From contig MEFV01000001.1 in assembly GCA_001725255.1 (NCBI GenBank), positions 62,001 through 126,000 on the forward strand: a DNA stretch of 64,000 bases, given 5' to 3'. The stretch comes from Comamonas sp. SCN 67-35 (GTDB taxonomy: Bacteria; Pseudomonadota; Gammaproteobacteria; Burkholderiales; Burkholderiaceae_C). The notes beneath the pieces are model-generated. The model was not told the origin of the DNA. It did no database searches and saw only the letters and a program-made list of their open reading frames with translations. The position numbers were made by a program, and so were the translations under genes. Of this stretch, positions 25,206-33,736 are shown piece after piece. The stretch's first letter is position 1; every line of letters begins with the position of its first letter.

Positions 25206-26438
25206 TCATGCCGCGCGCGGGCGCGGCACGACCCAGGAGCGCAGCACGTGCAGCAGCGAGCGATTGACCTGCTCGCGATCGAGTTCGTGCTGCTCGCACA
25301 GATCGCGCACCAGCGGGGCATCGTCGCTCTCGAGCGCGCTCGCCATGTCCAGGCTGGGCGCGTAAGGGCCGCTGCGCAGCACGGCGGCATCATAGACGCG
25401 CTCCGAAAGCGGCAGACGCCGCAGGATGGCGCCCAAGGGCTCGCCCAACAACAGGTCGAGCTGGGAAAACAGCGCGCACAGATACATTTCGGCGCGCAGC
25501 TCCTTGCCGACGCCCGCTTCGATGAGCTGCTCGGCCAGACGCGCGCGCAGCACCATGGATTCGCGCACGGGCCGCAGGTCGGGCTCGGTACTGGCACCGG
25601 GCAGCTGATCGCCGAGCCAGCGCTGGATCGATCCGTAGCCCATCATCACGAGCCCCCGGCGCAGGGAATCGACCCCGGTGCGCAGGCCCAGCGCCGCCGA
25701 GTTCGTATATGTCATGAAGCGGTAGGCGAGCAACGGGTCTTCGCCGAGGATCTGCTCCTGTCCATCCAGCGACTGCTCGTCGTCGATGGCCTTCATCAGC
25801 TTGTGCACCACCTCATGCGCGGCCGCCGCGGGCTGATGGCGCAGGCTGTGCAGCACGTCTTCCACCGGCCAGCCCGCCAGGGCCAGCGCGTTGCCGCCGT
25901 CCAGGCACTGCTGCATCAGTGCGCGGCTGGCGACCTCTTCATACATCTGCCCGGCGATGATGGGGCTGGCCTGGGACGCGGCGGGCCTCGTCCCCGCCCC
26001 CTTGCCCGCGCGCAGGACAGCGACCGCGGTGTCGGCATCCATCGTCAGCATGCTGGTGTAGAACAATGCGGCCACATCGGGCTCGGGCAGGCGCGCCAGC
26101 GGCCCGCGCCAGACGAGCTTGAGCCCCCGGCGCTGTGCGCTGCGTGCCCGCTCGAACAAGGCCGGGTCGGCAAGCCAGGTGTCGGACACCTCGATCGACG
26201 GCGAACCGGCAGGCGCGTGCTCCAGCCATTCGGCCAGGATCTGCGGCGTGCGCGGCGCCAGCAGCAGGGGCGGAGAGCTGGCATCCCACAGCTCTTCGAT
26301 GGTGCGCAGCAGGTGCAGCGCGTCGACGCGCACGTCGGTATCTCCCGCAACGAAAAGCTGCACGCCCGCCATGCGCCGCGCAGCGTTCCACAGCGGACGA
26401 TAGCCGAGAACCAGACTGCCGAGAACCGATTGAACCAT
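25206..26438 (-). CDS. HDOD-domain protein with degenerate EAL-like N-terminus
   Basis: 410 aa. The N-terminal half resembles the EAL-like region of EAL-HDOD proteins (SLVLGYRPLWNAARRMAG) but I see no catalytic EAL or metal-binding acidic set, so c-di-GMP hydrolysis is unlikely. The C-terminal half (about 200-395) is HDOD-like: DPLLAYRFMTYTNSAALGL and LRRGLVMMGYGSIQRWL. HDOD proteins act in signalling, often for motility, but without a known enzymatic role. It begins 64 bases after flgL on the same strand, so it may be transcribed with late flagellar genes. Confidence 0.8.
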   Translation of the reverse strand: MVQSVLGSLVLGYRPLWNAARRMAGVQLFVAGDTDVRVDALHLLRTIEELWDASSPPLLLAPRTPQILAEWLEHAPAGSPSIEVSDTWLADPALFERARSAQRRGLKLVWRGPLARLPEPDVAALFYTSMLTMDADTAVAVLRAGKGAGTRPAASQASPIIAGQMYEEVASRALMQQCLDGGNALALAGWPVEDVLHSLRHQPAAAAHEVVHKLMKAIDDEQSLDGQEQILGEDPLLAYRFMTYTNSAALGLRTGVDSLRRGLVMMGYGSIQRWLGDQLPGASTEPDLRPVRESMVLRARLAEQLIEAGVGKELRAEMYLCALFSQLDLLLGEPLGAILRRLPLSERVYDAAVLRSGPYAPSLDMASALESDDAPLVRDLCEQHELDREQVNRSLLHVLRSWVVPRPRAA

Positions 26439-26502
26439 GGGCTTTGCAAACGGATGCCGGACCTATTGTCAGCGATGGCGCCCACCCGGCGCCGCCGCGA
26501 CC

Positions 26503-27840
26503 TCAGTTGATGTAGTTGAAGAGCGACAGGCGCTGTACCTGGGCATAGGACTTGAGCGCCGCGTCGTAGCCGACATTGGCGTTCTGAAAATCGGAAATGC
26601 CCTTGACCATGTCCAGGTCCTCGGCGCGCGAGCGATCCGCCTCCAGTTGCAGGGAGCGGTTGTCCTGGTCTCCGGAAATGCGATCGGCCCGGTTCAGCAA
26701 CTCCCCGGCGTAGCTGCGCACGTTCTGCAGGCGCTGCAGGCCCGCATCGATCTGCGACAACGCCTGCCCGACGTACTGGTTGGCATTGCTGCTGTTGCTC
26801 GCGCTGCCGATGCCTGCAATGGCATCGTCGATGCTGCTCATCAGGCTGGCCGTCGCCGAGATGTCCACGGTGTCGCCCGGCGCGGGCGAGAGCACCACCG
26901 TGCCGCTGGAGTCGCGCGTGGGCGTGGCCTTGACGTCGAAACTCAAATTGGCGCCCCCCGGATCGGTGAAATTGATCGGAATGTCGGCCGTTCTGTCCGG
27001 CGTGAGCGTCGCGGTGGTGCCGTTGACGGCCGTGAATGCGGGGTTCGTGCTCGTGACCTGGTAGGCGATGCTGTAGCTGCCGTCGGTATTGACCGTGGTG
27101 GCGCCAAACACCACCCGATAGGTGTAGGGCTGCCCGCCCGGCGCGGTATTGGGCGCGATTTTCTCGGGATGATCGACGCTGACCGCACTGGTGTTGAACT
27201 GGCGGCCGTTCAGGGGATACAGCGGATTGGCATTGGAGACCGCGGCGCCGTAAATGCCGTCGCGCTGCGGATCGAACATCAGCGCGGCATGGCCATCCAT
27301 CTGCGACGCGACCGCCGTGCCCTGGCTGGCGTCCTGTCCGGGCAGGCCGCTGAACAGATAGTCCGGCGCCCCGGGCAGAGGTCCGACAAAGGGCGCGAGC
27401 GCGCTGCCCAGGGACCCCAGCAGCGGCATGCCGTTGACGTCCTTGCGGTTGATGACGTCCTTGAGCTGATCCTGCAGGCTTTGAATCTGCATGGCGTAGG
27501 TCCTGCGGTCCGCGGGCGTCAGCGTCCCGCCTCCCGCCGCCACGACGGCCTGCCGGATTTCCTGCACCAGGCCCACCGCATCCCCGAGCGTCGACTCCGC
27601 CTGCGTGACGTTGCCCTTCTGGATCTCGAGCTGGCGCTGCTCGGCCTGGATGCGCGCGATGCGCGTCATCGCCCTTTCGGCCTGCGCGGCCGCGACCGGA
27701 TCGTCGCTGGGGCGCACCACGCGCTTGCCGCTGGTGAGGTTTTCCTGCAGATCGACGAGGCTCTTCTGGCGGGCGCTCAGGTTCTGCATGGCGCTGTCGT
27801 ACATGTTGGCCGTGCCGACACGGAAAAAATTGTCTGCCAT
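26503..27840 (-). CDS. flgL: Flagellar hook-filament junction protein FlgL
   Basis: 445 aa. The flagellin-like N-terminal helix (MYDSAMQNLSARQKSLVDLQ then ENLTSGKRVVRPSDDPVAA) and C-terminal ANVGYDAALKSYAQVQRLSL identify FlgL (HAP3). It caps the junction zone between FlgK and flagellin and is secreted with FlgN. It lies 11 bases after flgK. Confidence 0.95.
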   Translation of the reverse strand: MADNFFRVGTANMYDSAMQNLSARQKSLVDLQENLTSGKRVVRPSDDPVAAAQAERAMTRIARIQAEQRQLEIQKGNVTQAESTLGDAVGLVQEIRQAVVAAGGGTLTPADRRTYAMQIQSLQDQLKDVINRKDVNGMPLLGSLGSALAPFVGPLPGAPDYLFSGLPGQDASQGTAVASQMDGHAALMFDPQRDGIYGAAVSNANPLYPLNGRQFNTSAVSVDHPEKIAPNTAPGGQPYTYRVVFGATTVNTDGSYSIAYQVTSTNPAFTAVNGTTATLTPDRTADIPINFTDPGGANLSFDVKATPTRDSSGTVVLSPAPGDTVDISATASLMSSIDDAIAGIGSASNSSNANQYVGQALSQIDAGLQRLQNVRSYAGELLNRADRISGDQDNRSLQLEADRSRAEDLDMVKGISDFQNANVGYDAALKSYAQVQRLSLFNYIN

Positions 27841-27851
27841 GACCTTCTCCC

Positions 27852-29810
27852 TTATCGGCCCATCACGGAAATCAGGTTGTCGAAGATGTTCTGTGCGACC
27901 TGCAGCACCTTGGCCGAGGCCTGGTAGGCCTGCTGGTACTGGATCAGCTTGGCGGCTTCCTCGTCCAGATTGACCCCCGACACCGCCGTGCGGCTGGCCT
28001 CCAGGTTGTCCGCGATCGAGCCCGAAATCTGCGCCGCATACTGCGCGCTTTGCGTGCGCGTGCCCACCTGCGCCATGAGGCTGGCATAACCGTCGGCCAT
28101 GCTCGAATCGTCGAACAGCTTGGTGTCACGCAAATTCATGAGCGCCTTGGCGTTGCCGGCATCGCGCGTGTACCAGTCACCGTACTGCGGATCGAGCGCA
28201 TTGCCGACGCTGACCGTATCACCCGCATGCGGCGTGCCCTGCAGCGTGATGGACCAGCCATCGATGGTGATGGGCTGGCCCGGCACGTAGCTCTGGCCGG
28301 TGAGCACCGTGGTGGGCGGCGCGCTGCCTCGGTTGATCACGTCATAAGTGCCCGCCGCCGTGAAGCTCAGCTGAATGCCGCCGGGATAGGTGGGCGGGCT
28401 GGCGCTGTCGCCCATGGGCGGCGCGACGAACCCCGGCCCGCTCGCCTTGAGTTCGGCCAGCTGCAGCGTCCCCGCGTTGGACGTGCCCATCTGCGCGTTG
28501 ATCGGATTGGCCGCCGCGAGGTCGCGCGGCGATTTCACGAGCGCCTGGATGCTGCCGGCCGCGCTCGAAAACGGCTTGAACAGCACGCGCTCGCCCGCCA
28601 CGCCGACGCTGGTGAACTGGAAATTGAGCCCATCGACCACCTGCCCGGTCGTGAAATTGGCCACGTTGGTCGTCTGCCCGTCCGACAGGCGCACCACCAC
28701 GCCACCGGGCGGCGTGGTGAAGCGCACTTCATAGTCGGACGCGGCAAACGCCGCCGCGTTGGTGAACGTGACGGTGCCCGCCGTCGCCGGATTGCTGCTG
28801 TAGCCGGGCATGCTCGTCGGCAGGGAGAACAGCGGGCCGCCCGCCGCGCCATCGAGCGTCAGGCCCTGCGCCTGCTGCGCATTGAGCGTGGTGCCGATAC
28901 CGAGCGCCATGCGGCCCAGCAGATTGCCGGCATCGGTCAGGTCGGTATTGGCAAAGTGCATCAGGCCCGTCACTTCGCCGCCGCCGAGCAGATCGCTCGT
29001 CAGCTCGATGGGACTGCCATTGGGCGGCGTGAAATAAAGCGCGCGCTGCGCACTGCCCGGAAACAGCTGCGACTCCCGCACCGACAGGCTGGCGGCCGTG
29101 TTGCCCAGCACCAGCGCCTGGCTGCCGCCGACGAACACGCCCATGGTCCCGTCATCCGCCGGAATCTGCGTGGTCTGGACGTACTGATTGAGGTCGCGGA
29201 TCAGCTGGTCGCGCTTGTCCAGCAGGTCGTTGGGAGTCTGGCCGTTGCCCTTGGCGCTGGCGATCTGTTCGTTCACGTCGGCGATGTTTTTCGCCAGCGT
29301 GTTCACGCGGTCCATGTCGCTGGAGAGCTGCTGATCAACGGCGTAACCCAGTTCCTGCAACTGCGCCGAGGCCGAGCGCATGCGCGCCGCCATTTCGTCC
29401 ATGCGCGTGAGCGTGACGGTGCGCGCCGTCATATCCGTGGGCGAGGACACCACGTCGCCAAGCGAATTGAGCATGTCGTTGATCGAGGCGCCCAGGCCCT
29501 GCGTGCCACCGGTGAAGATGTTCTGCAACTGCATCAGGCGCTGCGCGCGCACGCTGTCGCCGGCCTGCACGGCCTGTGCCGCCGCTGCCTGGCGCGTGAG
29601 CAGTTCATCGTGCTCGCGCAGCACCGTGGCCACGTTCACGCCCTTGCCGATGTAGCCCCCGCCGGTGAACTGGCCCTGCACCGGCTCGAGCACGACGCTC
29701 TGGCGCGAATAGCCGGCCACGTTGACGTTGGAAATGTTGTGGCCGGCCGTCTGCAAGGCCACCTGATTGGCCATCAGGGCGCGCGCGCCGACGTCAAGCA
29801 AGCCGCTCAT
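27852..29810 (-). CDS. flgK: Flagellar hook-filament junction protein FlgK
   Basis: 652 aa. N-terminal LLDVGARALMANQVALQTAG then HNISNVNVAGYSRQSVVLEP is the FlgK/rod-type motif; the C-terminus has GVNLDEEAAKLIQYQQAYQA. It forms the first junction layer on the hook. Longer than E. coli FlgK (547 aa) because of the variable surface domains in the middle. It lies 13 bases after flgJ. Confidence 0.96.
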   Translation of the reverse strand: MSGLLDVGARALMANQVALQTAGHNISNVNVAGYSRQSVVLEPVQGQFTGGGYIGKGVNVATVLREHDELLTRQAAAAQAVQAGDSVRAQRLMQLQNIFTGGTQGLGASINDMLNSLGDVVSSPTDMTARTVTLTRMDEMAARMRSASAQLQELGYAVDQQLSSDMDRVNTLAKNIADVNEQIASAKGNGQTPNDLLDKRDQLIRDLNQYVQTTQIPADDGTMGVFVGGSQALVLGNTAASLSVRESQLFPGSAQRALYFTPPNGSPIELTSDLLGGGEVTGLMHFANTDLTDAGNLLGRMALGIGTTLNAQQAQGLTLDGAAGGPLFSLPTSMPGYSSNPATAGTVTFTNAAAFAASDYEVRFTTPPGGVVVRLSDGQTTNVANFTTGQVVDGLNFQFTSVGVAGERVLFKPFSSAAGSIQALVKSPRDLAAANPINAQMGTSNAGTLQLAELKASGPGFVAPPMGDSASPPTYPGGIQLSFTAAGTYDVINRGSAPPTTVLTGQSYVPGQPITIDGWSITLQGTPHAGDTVSVGNALDPQYGDWYTRDAGNAKALMNLRDTKLFDDSSMADGYASLMAQVGTRTQSAQYAAQISGSIADNLEASRTAVSGVNLDEEAAKLIQYQQAYQASAKVLQVAQNIFDNLISVMGR

Positions 29811-29823
29811 GAGTCACCCTCCT

Positions 29824-30726
29824 TCATGCCTGCGTGCCCGCCGACGTGCCAGCCACCGCCATGGTGCTCTGGATCGCGCGGCTGAGCTTGCTCGCGTAGT
29901 TCGGGTCGGTGGCGTAGCCCGCGCGCTGCAACTCCGCGGCCCAGCCCTGCACCGAATTGACCTTGGCCAGCGCCTTTTCGTAGCGCGGGTTTTCGGTGAT
30001 GAGACGCGCGTAGTCGCGAAACGACTCTTCGTAGGAATCGTAGGCGCGGAACTTCGCCACGACCGTGCGCGGCGCGCCGTCCACGTATTCGGTGGTCGTG
30101 ACGGCGGCCACCTTGCCATCCCATCCGCCGGTGGCCTTGATGCCGAACAGGTTGTAGGAATTGCCGCCGTCGGCGGTGCGTATCGCGCTCTTGCCCCAGC
30201 CGGTCTCGTGCCCGGCCTGGCCGAGCATGAAGGCGGCCGGAATGCCGCTGGCCCGCGCCACGCGCTCGGCCGCGGCGCGGTGCTGCTGCACGAAGTCGTC
30301 GCGCCCCCTGGAGGGCGCGATCGGCGCGGCGCCGGCAAAGCTGAAGGTGCTCTTGGCGAGGCCCGCGGTCGCGCTCGCCGGCACGCTGGCCGCGCGGCTC
30401 GCGCCCACCTGGCGCGAGAGTTCGCGCTCGATCATCGAGGCAAGACCCCCGGGCTGGCCGGCCATCTGCACCGACATCTGCTGATCGAACAGATCGGTCG
30501 CCAGGCCGCCTTCGCCGCCGCTGTCCGCGTTGAGCTGCTTGCTCGATTCGCGCATGCTCTTGAGCAGCTCACGCATGAACAGCGACTCGAGCTGGCGCGA
30601 AGCCTGCGCCAGCGCAGCCCGCCGGGCCGAGGGGTCGTCGTTGTTCGCCTGCAGCTTGAGCGCGTTCACACCCCGGCCATCGGCGGCGAGGCCCGTCGTG
30701 CTGGCGGCGGAGATCGGCGCGGCCAT
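29824..30726 (-). CDS. flgJ: Rod-capping protein / peptidoglycan hydrolase FlgJ
   Basis: 300 aa with the two-domain build of proteobacterial FlgJ. The rod-binding domain is at about 38-105 (ASRQLESLFMRELLKSMRES) and a glucosaminidase domain at about 145-290, with the catalytic Glu174 in GQAGHETGWGKSAI. It opens the murein sacculus for the growing rod in the periplasm. Only one base separates it from flgI. Confidence 0.94.
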   Translation of the reverse strand: MAAPISAASTTGLAADGRGVNALKLQANNDDPSARRAALAQASRQLESLFMRELLKSMRESSKQLNADSGGEGGLATDLFDQQMSVQMAGQPGGLASMIERELSRQVGASRAASVPASATAGLAKSTFSFAGAAPIAPSRGRDDFVQQHRAAAERVARASGIPAAFMLGQAGHETGWGKSAIRTADGGNSYNLFGIKATGGWDGKVAAVTTTEYVDGAPRTVVAKFRAYDSYEESFRDYARLITENPRYEKALAKVNSVQGWAAELQRAGYATDPNYASKLSRAIQSTMAVAGTSAGTQA

Positions 30727-30727
30727 G

Positions 30728-31852
30728 TCAGATCACCTCCAGCTCCGCATTGAGCGCGCCCGCGGCCTTGATGGCCTGCAAGATGGCCAGCAGATCCTGC
30801 GGCGTCGCGCCCAGCGCGTTCAGCGAGCGCACCACGTCGGCGAGCTGTGGCGACGCGGGCATCTGCTGCACCTGACCGCCCTGCTGCTGGATGGTGATGG
30901 CGCTTTGCTGCGCCACCACGGTCTGTCCCTGCGAGAACGCATTGGGCTGGCTGATCACGGGCGTGCTGCTGATCGTGACCGAGAGGTTGCCGTGCGCGAT
31001 GGCGCAGGGCCCGAGCGTCACCGCCTGGTTGAGCACCACCGAGCCGGTGCGGGCGTTGATGACAACCTTGGCCGCGGGCGTGGAGTCGGGCAGCTGCAAC
31101 TCTTCAAGTTCCGCGATGAAGGACACGCGCGAGCCCGGATCACGCGGCGCGCGCACCTGCACAGTGCGCCCGTCCAGCGCCGTCGCCGTGCCCGGGCCGG
31201 AGCGGGCATTGATGGCCAGCGCCACCTTGCGCGCAAGCTGGAAATCCGAGGCATCAAGCCCAAGGGTGATGGTGTCGCCCTCATCGAGGGGCGTGGGCAC
31301 GCTGCGCTCGACCTGCGCGCCGTCGGGGATGCGGCCCGCGCTCAGGTGATTGATCTGCACCTTGGAGCCGCCGGCCGATGCGCCCGCGCCGCCCACCACG
31401 AGGTTGCCCTGCGCCAGCGCATAGATCTGTCCGTCGGCCCCGCGCAGCGGCGTCGCGATCAGCGTACCGCCCCTGAGCGACTTGGCATTGCCGACGGAAG
31501 ACACCACGACGTCAATGGCCTGCCCCGGCTTGGCAAAGGCCGGCAGCTCGGCCGTAACCACCACCGTCGCCACATTCTTGAGCTGCGGCGCGGTCGTGCC
31601 CGGCGGCAGCGAAATGCCCATCTGCTGCAGGTAATTGGCCATGGCCTGTGCCGTGAACGGCATTTGCGTGGATTGATCGCCCGTTCCGTCGAGCCCGACC
31701 ACCAGGCCGTAACCCGAGAGCTGGTTGCTGCGCACACCCTGCACGGCTGCAATTTCCTTGATCCGCGCGGCCTGCGCGGGCAGCGCCCATGCCAGAGCCA
31801 GCAGCAAGGGCAGCAGCCAACGCAGGCAACAGGGCAAGAACGCGGGTTTCAT
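30728..31852 (-). CDS. flgI: Flagellar P-ring protein FlgI
   Basis: 374 aa from the ATG at 31852. A Sec signal peptide (about 1-27, LLLALAWALPAQA) is followed by RIKEIAAVQGVRSNQLSGYG and LVVGLDGTGDQST, the FlgI hallmark. It forms the P-ring around the rod in the peptidoglycan layer after export to the periplasm, helped by FlgA. It is separated from flgH by an extra gene and an interspersed repeat copy, which is unusual. Confidence 0.95.
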   Translation of the reverse strand: MKPAFLPCCLRWLLPLLLALAWALPAQAARIKEIAAVQGVRSNQLSGYGLVVGLDGTGDQSTQMPFTAQAMANYLQQMGISLPPGTTAPQLKNVATVVVTAELPAFAKPGQAIDVVVSSVGNAKSLRGGTLIATPLRGADGQIYALAQGNLVVGGAGASAGGSKVQINHLSAGRIPDGAQVERSVPTPLDEGDTITLGLDASDFQLARKVALAINARSGPGTATALDGRTVQVRAPRDPGSRVSFIAELEELQLPDSTPAAKVVINARTGSVVLNQAVTLGPCAIAHGNLSVTISSTPVISQPNAFSQGQTVVAQQSAITIQQQGGQVQQMPASPQLADVVRSLNALGATPQDLLAILQAIKAAGALNAELEVI

Positions 31853-31858
31853 GCGTTC

Positions 31859-31886
31859 ATTGTGGCCAGCCACGGCGATTTCTAAA
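31859..31886 (-). promoter_or_regulatory. Shared CTTTAG-type element upstream of flgI
   Basis: Minus strand: TTTAGA (31886-31881), 16 bases, CACAAT (31864-31859), six bases before the flgI ATG. The same spaced pair occurs before flgB and flhB. If it is a promoter, the transcript would be almost leaderless here, so a regulator-binding site is an alternative reading. Confidence 0.3.
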
Positions 31887-31952
31887 GGGCGATAAGTCGG
31901 GTATTCAGGCGATTGTTGGCGACTTGCACCGGCGGCGGGAATCGTTTCCTGG

Positions 31953-32008
31953 TTTTAGATAAAACCCATCCAGACGCTTATCTGGCAAGCGTTTCAAGCT
32001 ATGTTTTT
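31953..32008. repeat. Interspersed repeat, copy 2, between flgI and the extra secreted-protein gene
   Basis: It contains TTTTAGATAAAAC on one side, the hairpin ACGCTT-atctggc-AAGCGT (31974-31992) and AGCTATGTTTTTA on the other. The AT-rich flanks and GC-rich stem match the layout of copies at 20211, 39826 and 46188. It may act as a terminator or mRNA-stability hairpin within the flg operon. Confidence 0.55.
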
Positions 32009-32011
32009 AAT

Positions 32012-33010
32012 TCAACGCCGGGCCTTGGCACGTGCTGCCGCCCTGGCCGCCTGCGCGGACGCGGCGTGGCGCACGCAGTAATACAGGCCGTTGGGCACGC
32101 TGGCGATGAAATTGGGCCGCATGCGCGAGTCGCCATCCTGCGCCAGCGCGGTGTCGTACAGACCCCCCTGCACGTGATAGATGCCGCCGCTGCGCAGCGC
32201 CACGCCGCCGCCATAGAAACCCGCCGCCTCGCCTGCTTCAAGCTCTTGCGCCGTCGGCAGTTCGGCGCCCTGCGAGGCGCAGTAGCGCAGGGCCACGTCG
32301 CGCGAGACCAGGCGGTCGGCGTGCCCGGGCGCGGGTGCGATCCACTCGCCCGCCATCGCCGGCCTGCGGTGCGGTGCAAATCGCGCACCTTCGAAGTAGT
32401 CGAACACCTCGCGCGCCAGCGCCTGCGCCAGCGCATTGACGGGCACGGTGGCCGAAAAGCTCTGCGAGGCCCCGCTCCCGAGCTTGACCAGGGTGACGGT
32501 GGCCTGCACCAGCGTGCCGTCCAGCCGCGTGTAGGTGATGTAGGCCGCGAGCTGCACGTGATCGGCCTGCTTCTTGAGTTCGTCGAGCACGATGGGGCGC
32601 TGCAATTGCTGCGGCGTGATGTCGGCGAAGTCAAAGCGCAGCCTGGGATGGGCCACGCCGCGCTGGCGCGCCAGCGCATCGAGCTCGGCGATGAACTGCA
32701 CGTTCAGGCTGCGCCCCAGTTCCCCTAGCGCCGCCTGCTGGTGATGCGCCTGCAGGTTGTCCACCGCCTGCAGCGCGGCCTCGACCTTGGCAGGGTCACC
32801 TTTGCCCGAGTGCAGATCGGCAAAGGCCTGGCGGTCCTGCGCATAGTCGGCCAGATCGGCCGCGCGGATCACCGGAATGTTGGGCCAGACGACGAAGCGC
32901 TGCGCCGCCGGGTCGCGAAAGTCCTGCGCCGCAGCGGCGCCGGCGCACAACATCAGGGCGCAGCCCAGCGCCAGCCGCAGGCGCCGCATGAGCAAGCCCG
33001 ATGCCGCCAT
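32012..33010 (-). CDS. Uncharacterised secreted protein inserted between flgH and flgI
   Basis: 332 aa. A clear signal peptide (about 1-28, ending AGAAAA-QD) marks it as exported. The middle has a beta-rich stretch (HVQLAAYITYTRLDGTLVQA). The C-terminal part (about 225-315) has ALRYCASQGAELPTAQELEA then GFYGGGVALR and GLYYCVRH, a pattern like formylglycine-enzyme/DUF1566-type lectin-like folds. I do not recognise a named family. It starts seven bases after the flgH stop with GAGG before the ATG, so it is transcribed with the ring genes. A role at the P/L-ring or cell envelope is a guess from position. Confidence 0.7.
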   Translation of the reverse strand: MAASGLLMRRLRLALGCALMLCAGAAAAQDFRDPAAQRFVVWPNIPVIRAADLADYAQDRQAFADLHSGKGDPAKVEAALQAVDNLQAHHQQAALGELGRSLNVQFIAELDALARQRGVAHPRLRFDFADITPQQLQRPIVLDELKKQADHVQLAAYITYTRLDGTLVQATVTLVKLGSGASQSFSATVPVNALAQALAREVFDYFEGARFAPHRRPAMAGEWIAPAPGHADRLVSRDVALRYCASQGAELPTAQELEAGEAAGFYGGGVALRSGGIYHVQGGLYDTALAQDGDSRMRPNFIASVPNGLYYCVRHAASAQAARAAARAKARR

Positions 33011-33017
33011 GCCTGCC

Positions 33018-33716
33018 TCAGAACGGCGTGACGGAATTGAAGGCGCGTGCCAGCCACCCCATGGCCTGCGCCTCGGCCTGCTCGCCCAGCCCGCGCGAGA
33101 TCACGCGCACATTGGCCACGTACTGCGAACTGATCACGCTGCCCGTGTACCCGCCGGTGCCCCGGCGCAGATGGCGCGGATCGACGATGCCGGAAAAGCG
33201 CAGCACGTCCACGCTGCGGTTCACGCCCACCTGCTTCTCCCCGGTGATCACGAGGTTGCCGTTGGGCAGGACGTCCGAGACGATGGCCGTCACGCTGCTC
33301 TTGAACTGGTTGGTGCTGCTGGTATTGCCCTTGCCCGCGAAGCTGCTGTCGTAGCCCGCCTGAATCCCGGTCCGGCCCAGGATGCTCGCGGGCAGCAGGG
33401 GCAGGGCCGTGATGCCGCCGCCGTTCTTGGAGGTCTTGCCGACGTTGGACTGGCTGTTCTGCTTGGCATCTATCGTCTCCAGGATCTCGATCGTCACCAG
33501 ATCGCCCACGAAGCGCGCGCGCTGGTCTTCCATCGGCGGGCGATAGCTGGCCACGTTGAACAGGCTGCCGGTGGCCGGGCCACGCGCCTGCGGCGGTGGC
33601 GCCAGGTGCGGCGGCTCGGTGGGCAGCACGTCGATGGGCGGCGGCGGATTGATGCCGGCGCAGCCCGCGGCCAGGAGGGCCAGCGCCGCGCCGAGCAGAG
33701 AAGCAAGTGCACGCAT
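33018..33716 (-). CDS. flgH: Flagellar L-ring lipoprotein FlgH
   Basis: 232 aa from the ATG at 33716. A lipoprotein signal with lipobox LAAGC places the acylated Cys at residue 19. The body has FVGDLVTIEILETIDAKQNS, LPNGNLVITGEKQVGVNRS and YVANVRVISRGLGEQ, typical FlgH. It forms the outer-membrane L-ring. It follows flgG closely. Confidence 0.95.
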   Translation of the reverse strand: MRALASLLGAALALLAAGCAGINPPPPIDVLPTEPPHLAPPPQARGPATGSLFNVASYRPPMEDQRARFVGDLVTIEILETIDAKQNSQSNVGKTSKNGGGITALPLLPASILGRTGIQAGYDSSFAGKGNTSSTNQFKSSVTAIVSDVLPNGNLVITGEKQVGVNRSVDVLRFSGIVDPRHLRRGTGGYTGSVISSQYVANVRVISRGLGEQAEAQAMGWLARAFNSVTPF

Positions 33717-33736
33717 GATGAAGCCCCCACCCACGT

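Noticed and set aside
23398..25365. 655-codon plus-strand open frame opposite the nitronate monooxygenase-like gene
   Set aside because: It is antisense to a gene with clear motifs and its composition (Arg, His, Gln, Gly, Ala-rich) is that of a shadow frame in GC-rich DNA.
28050..29885. 611-codon plus-strand frame opposite flgK
   Set aside because: A shadow of a well-supported flagellar gene; no signal, domain or ribosome-binding site supports it.
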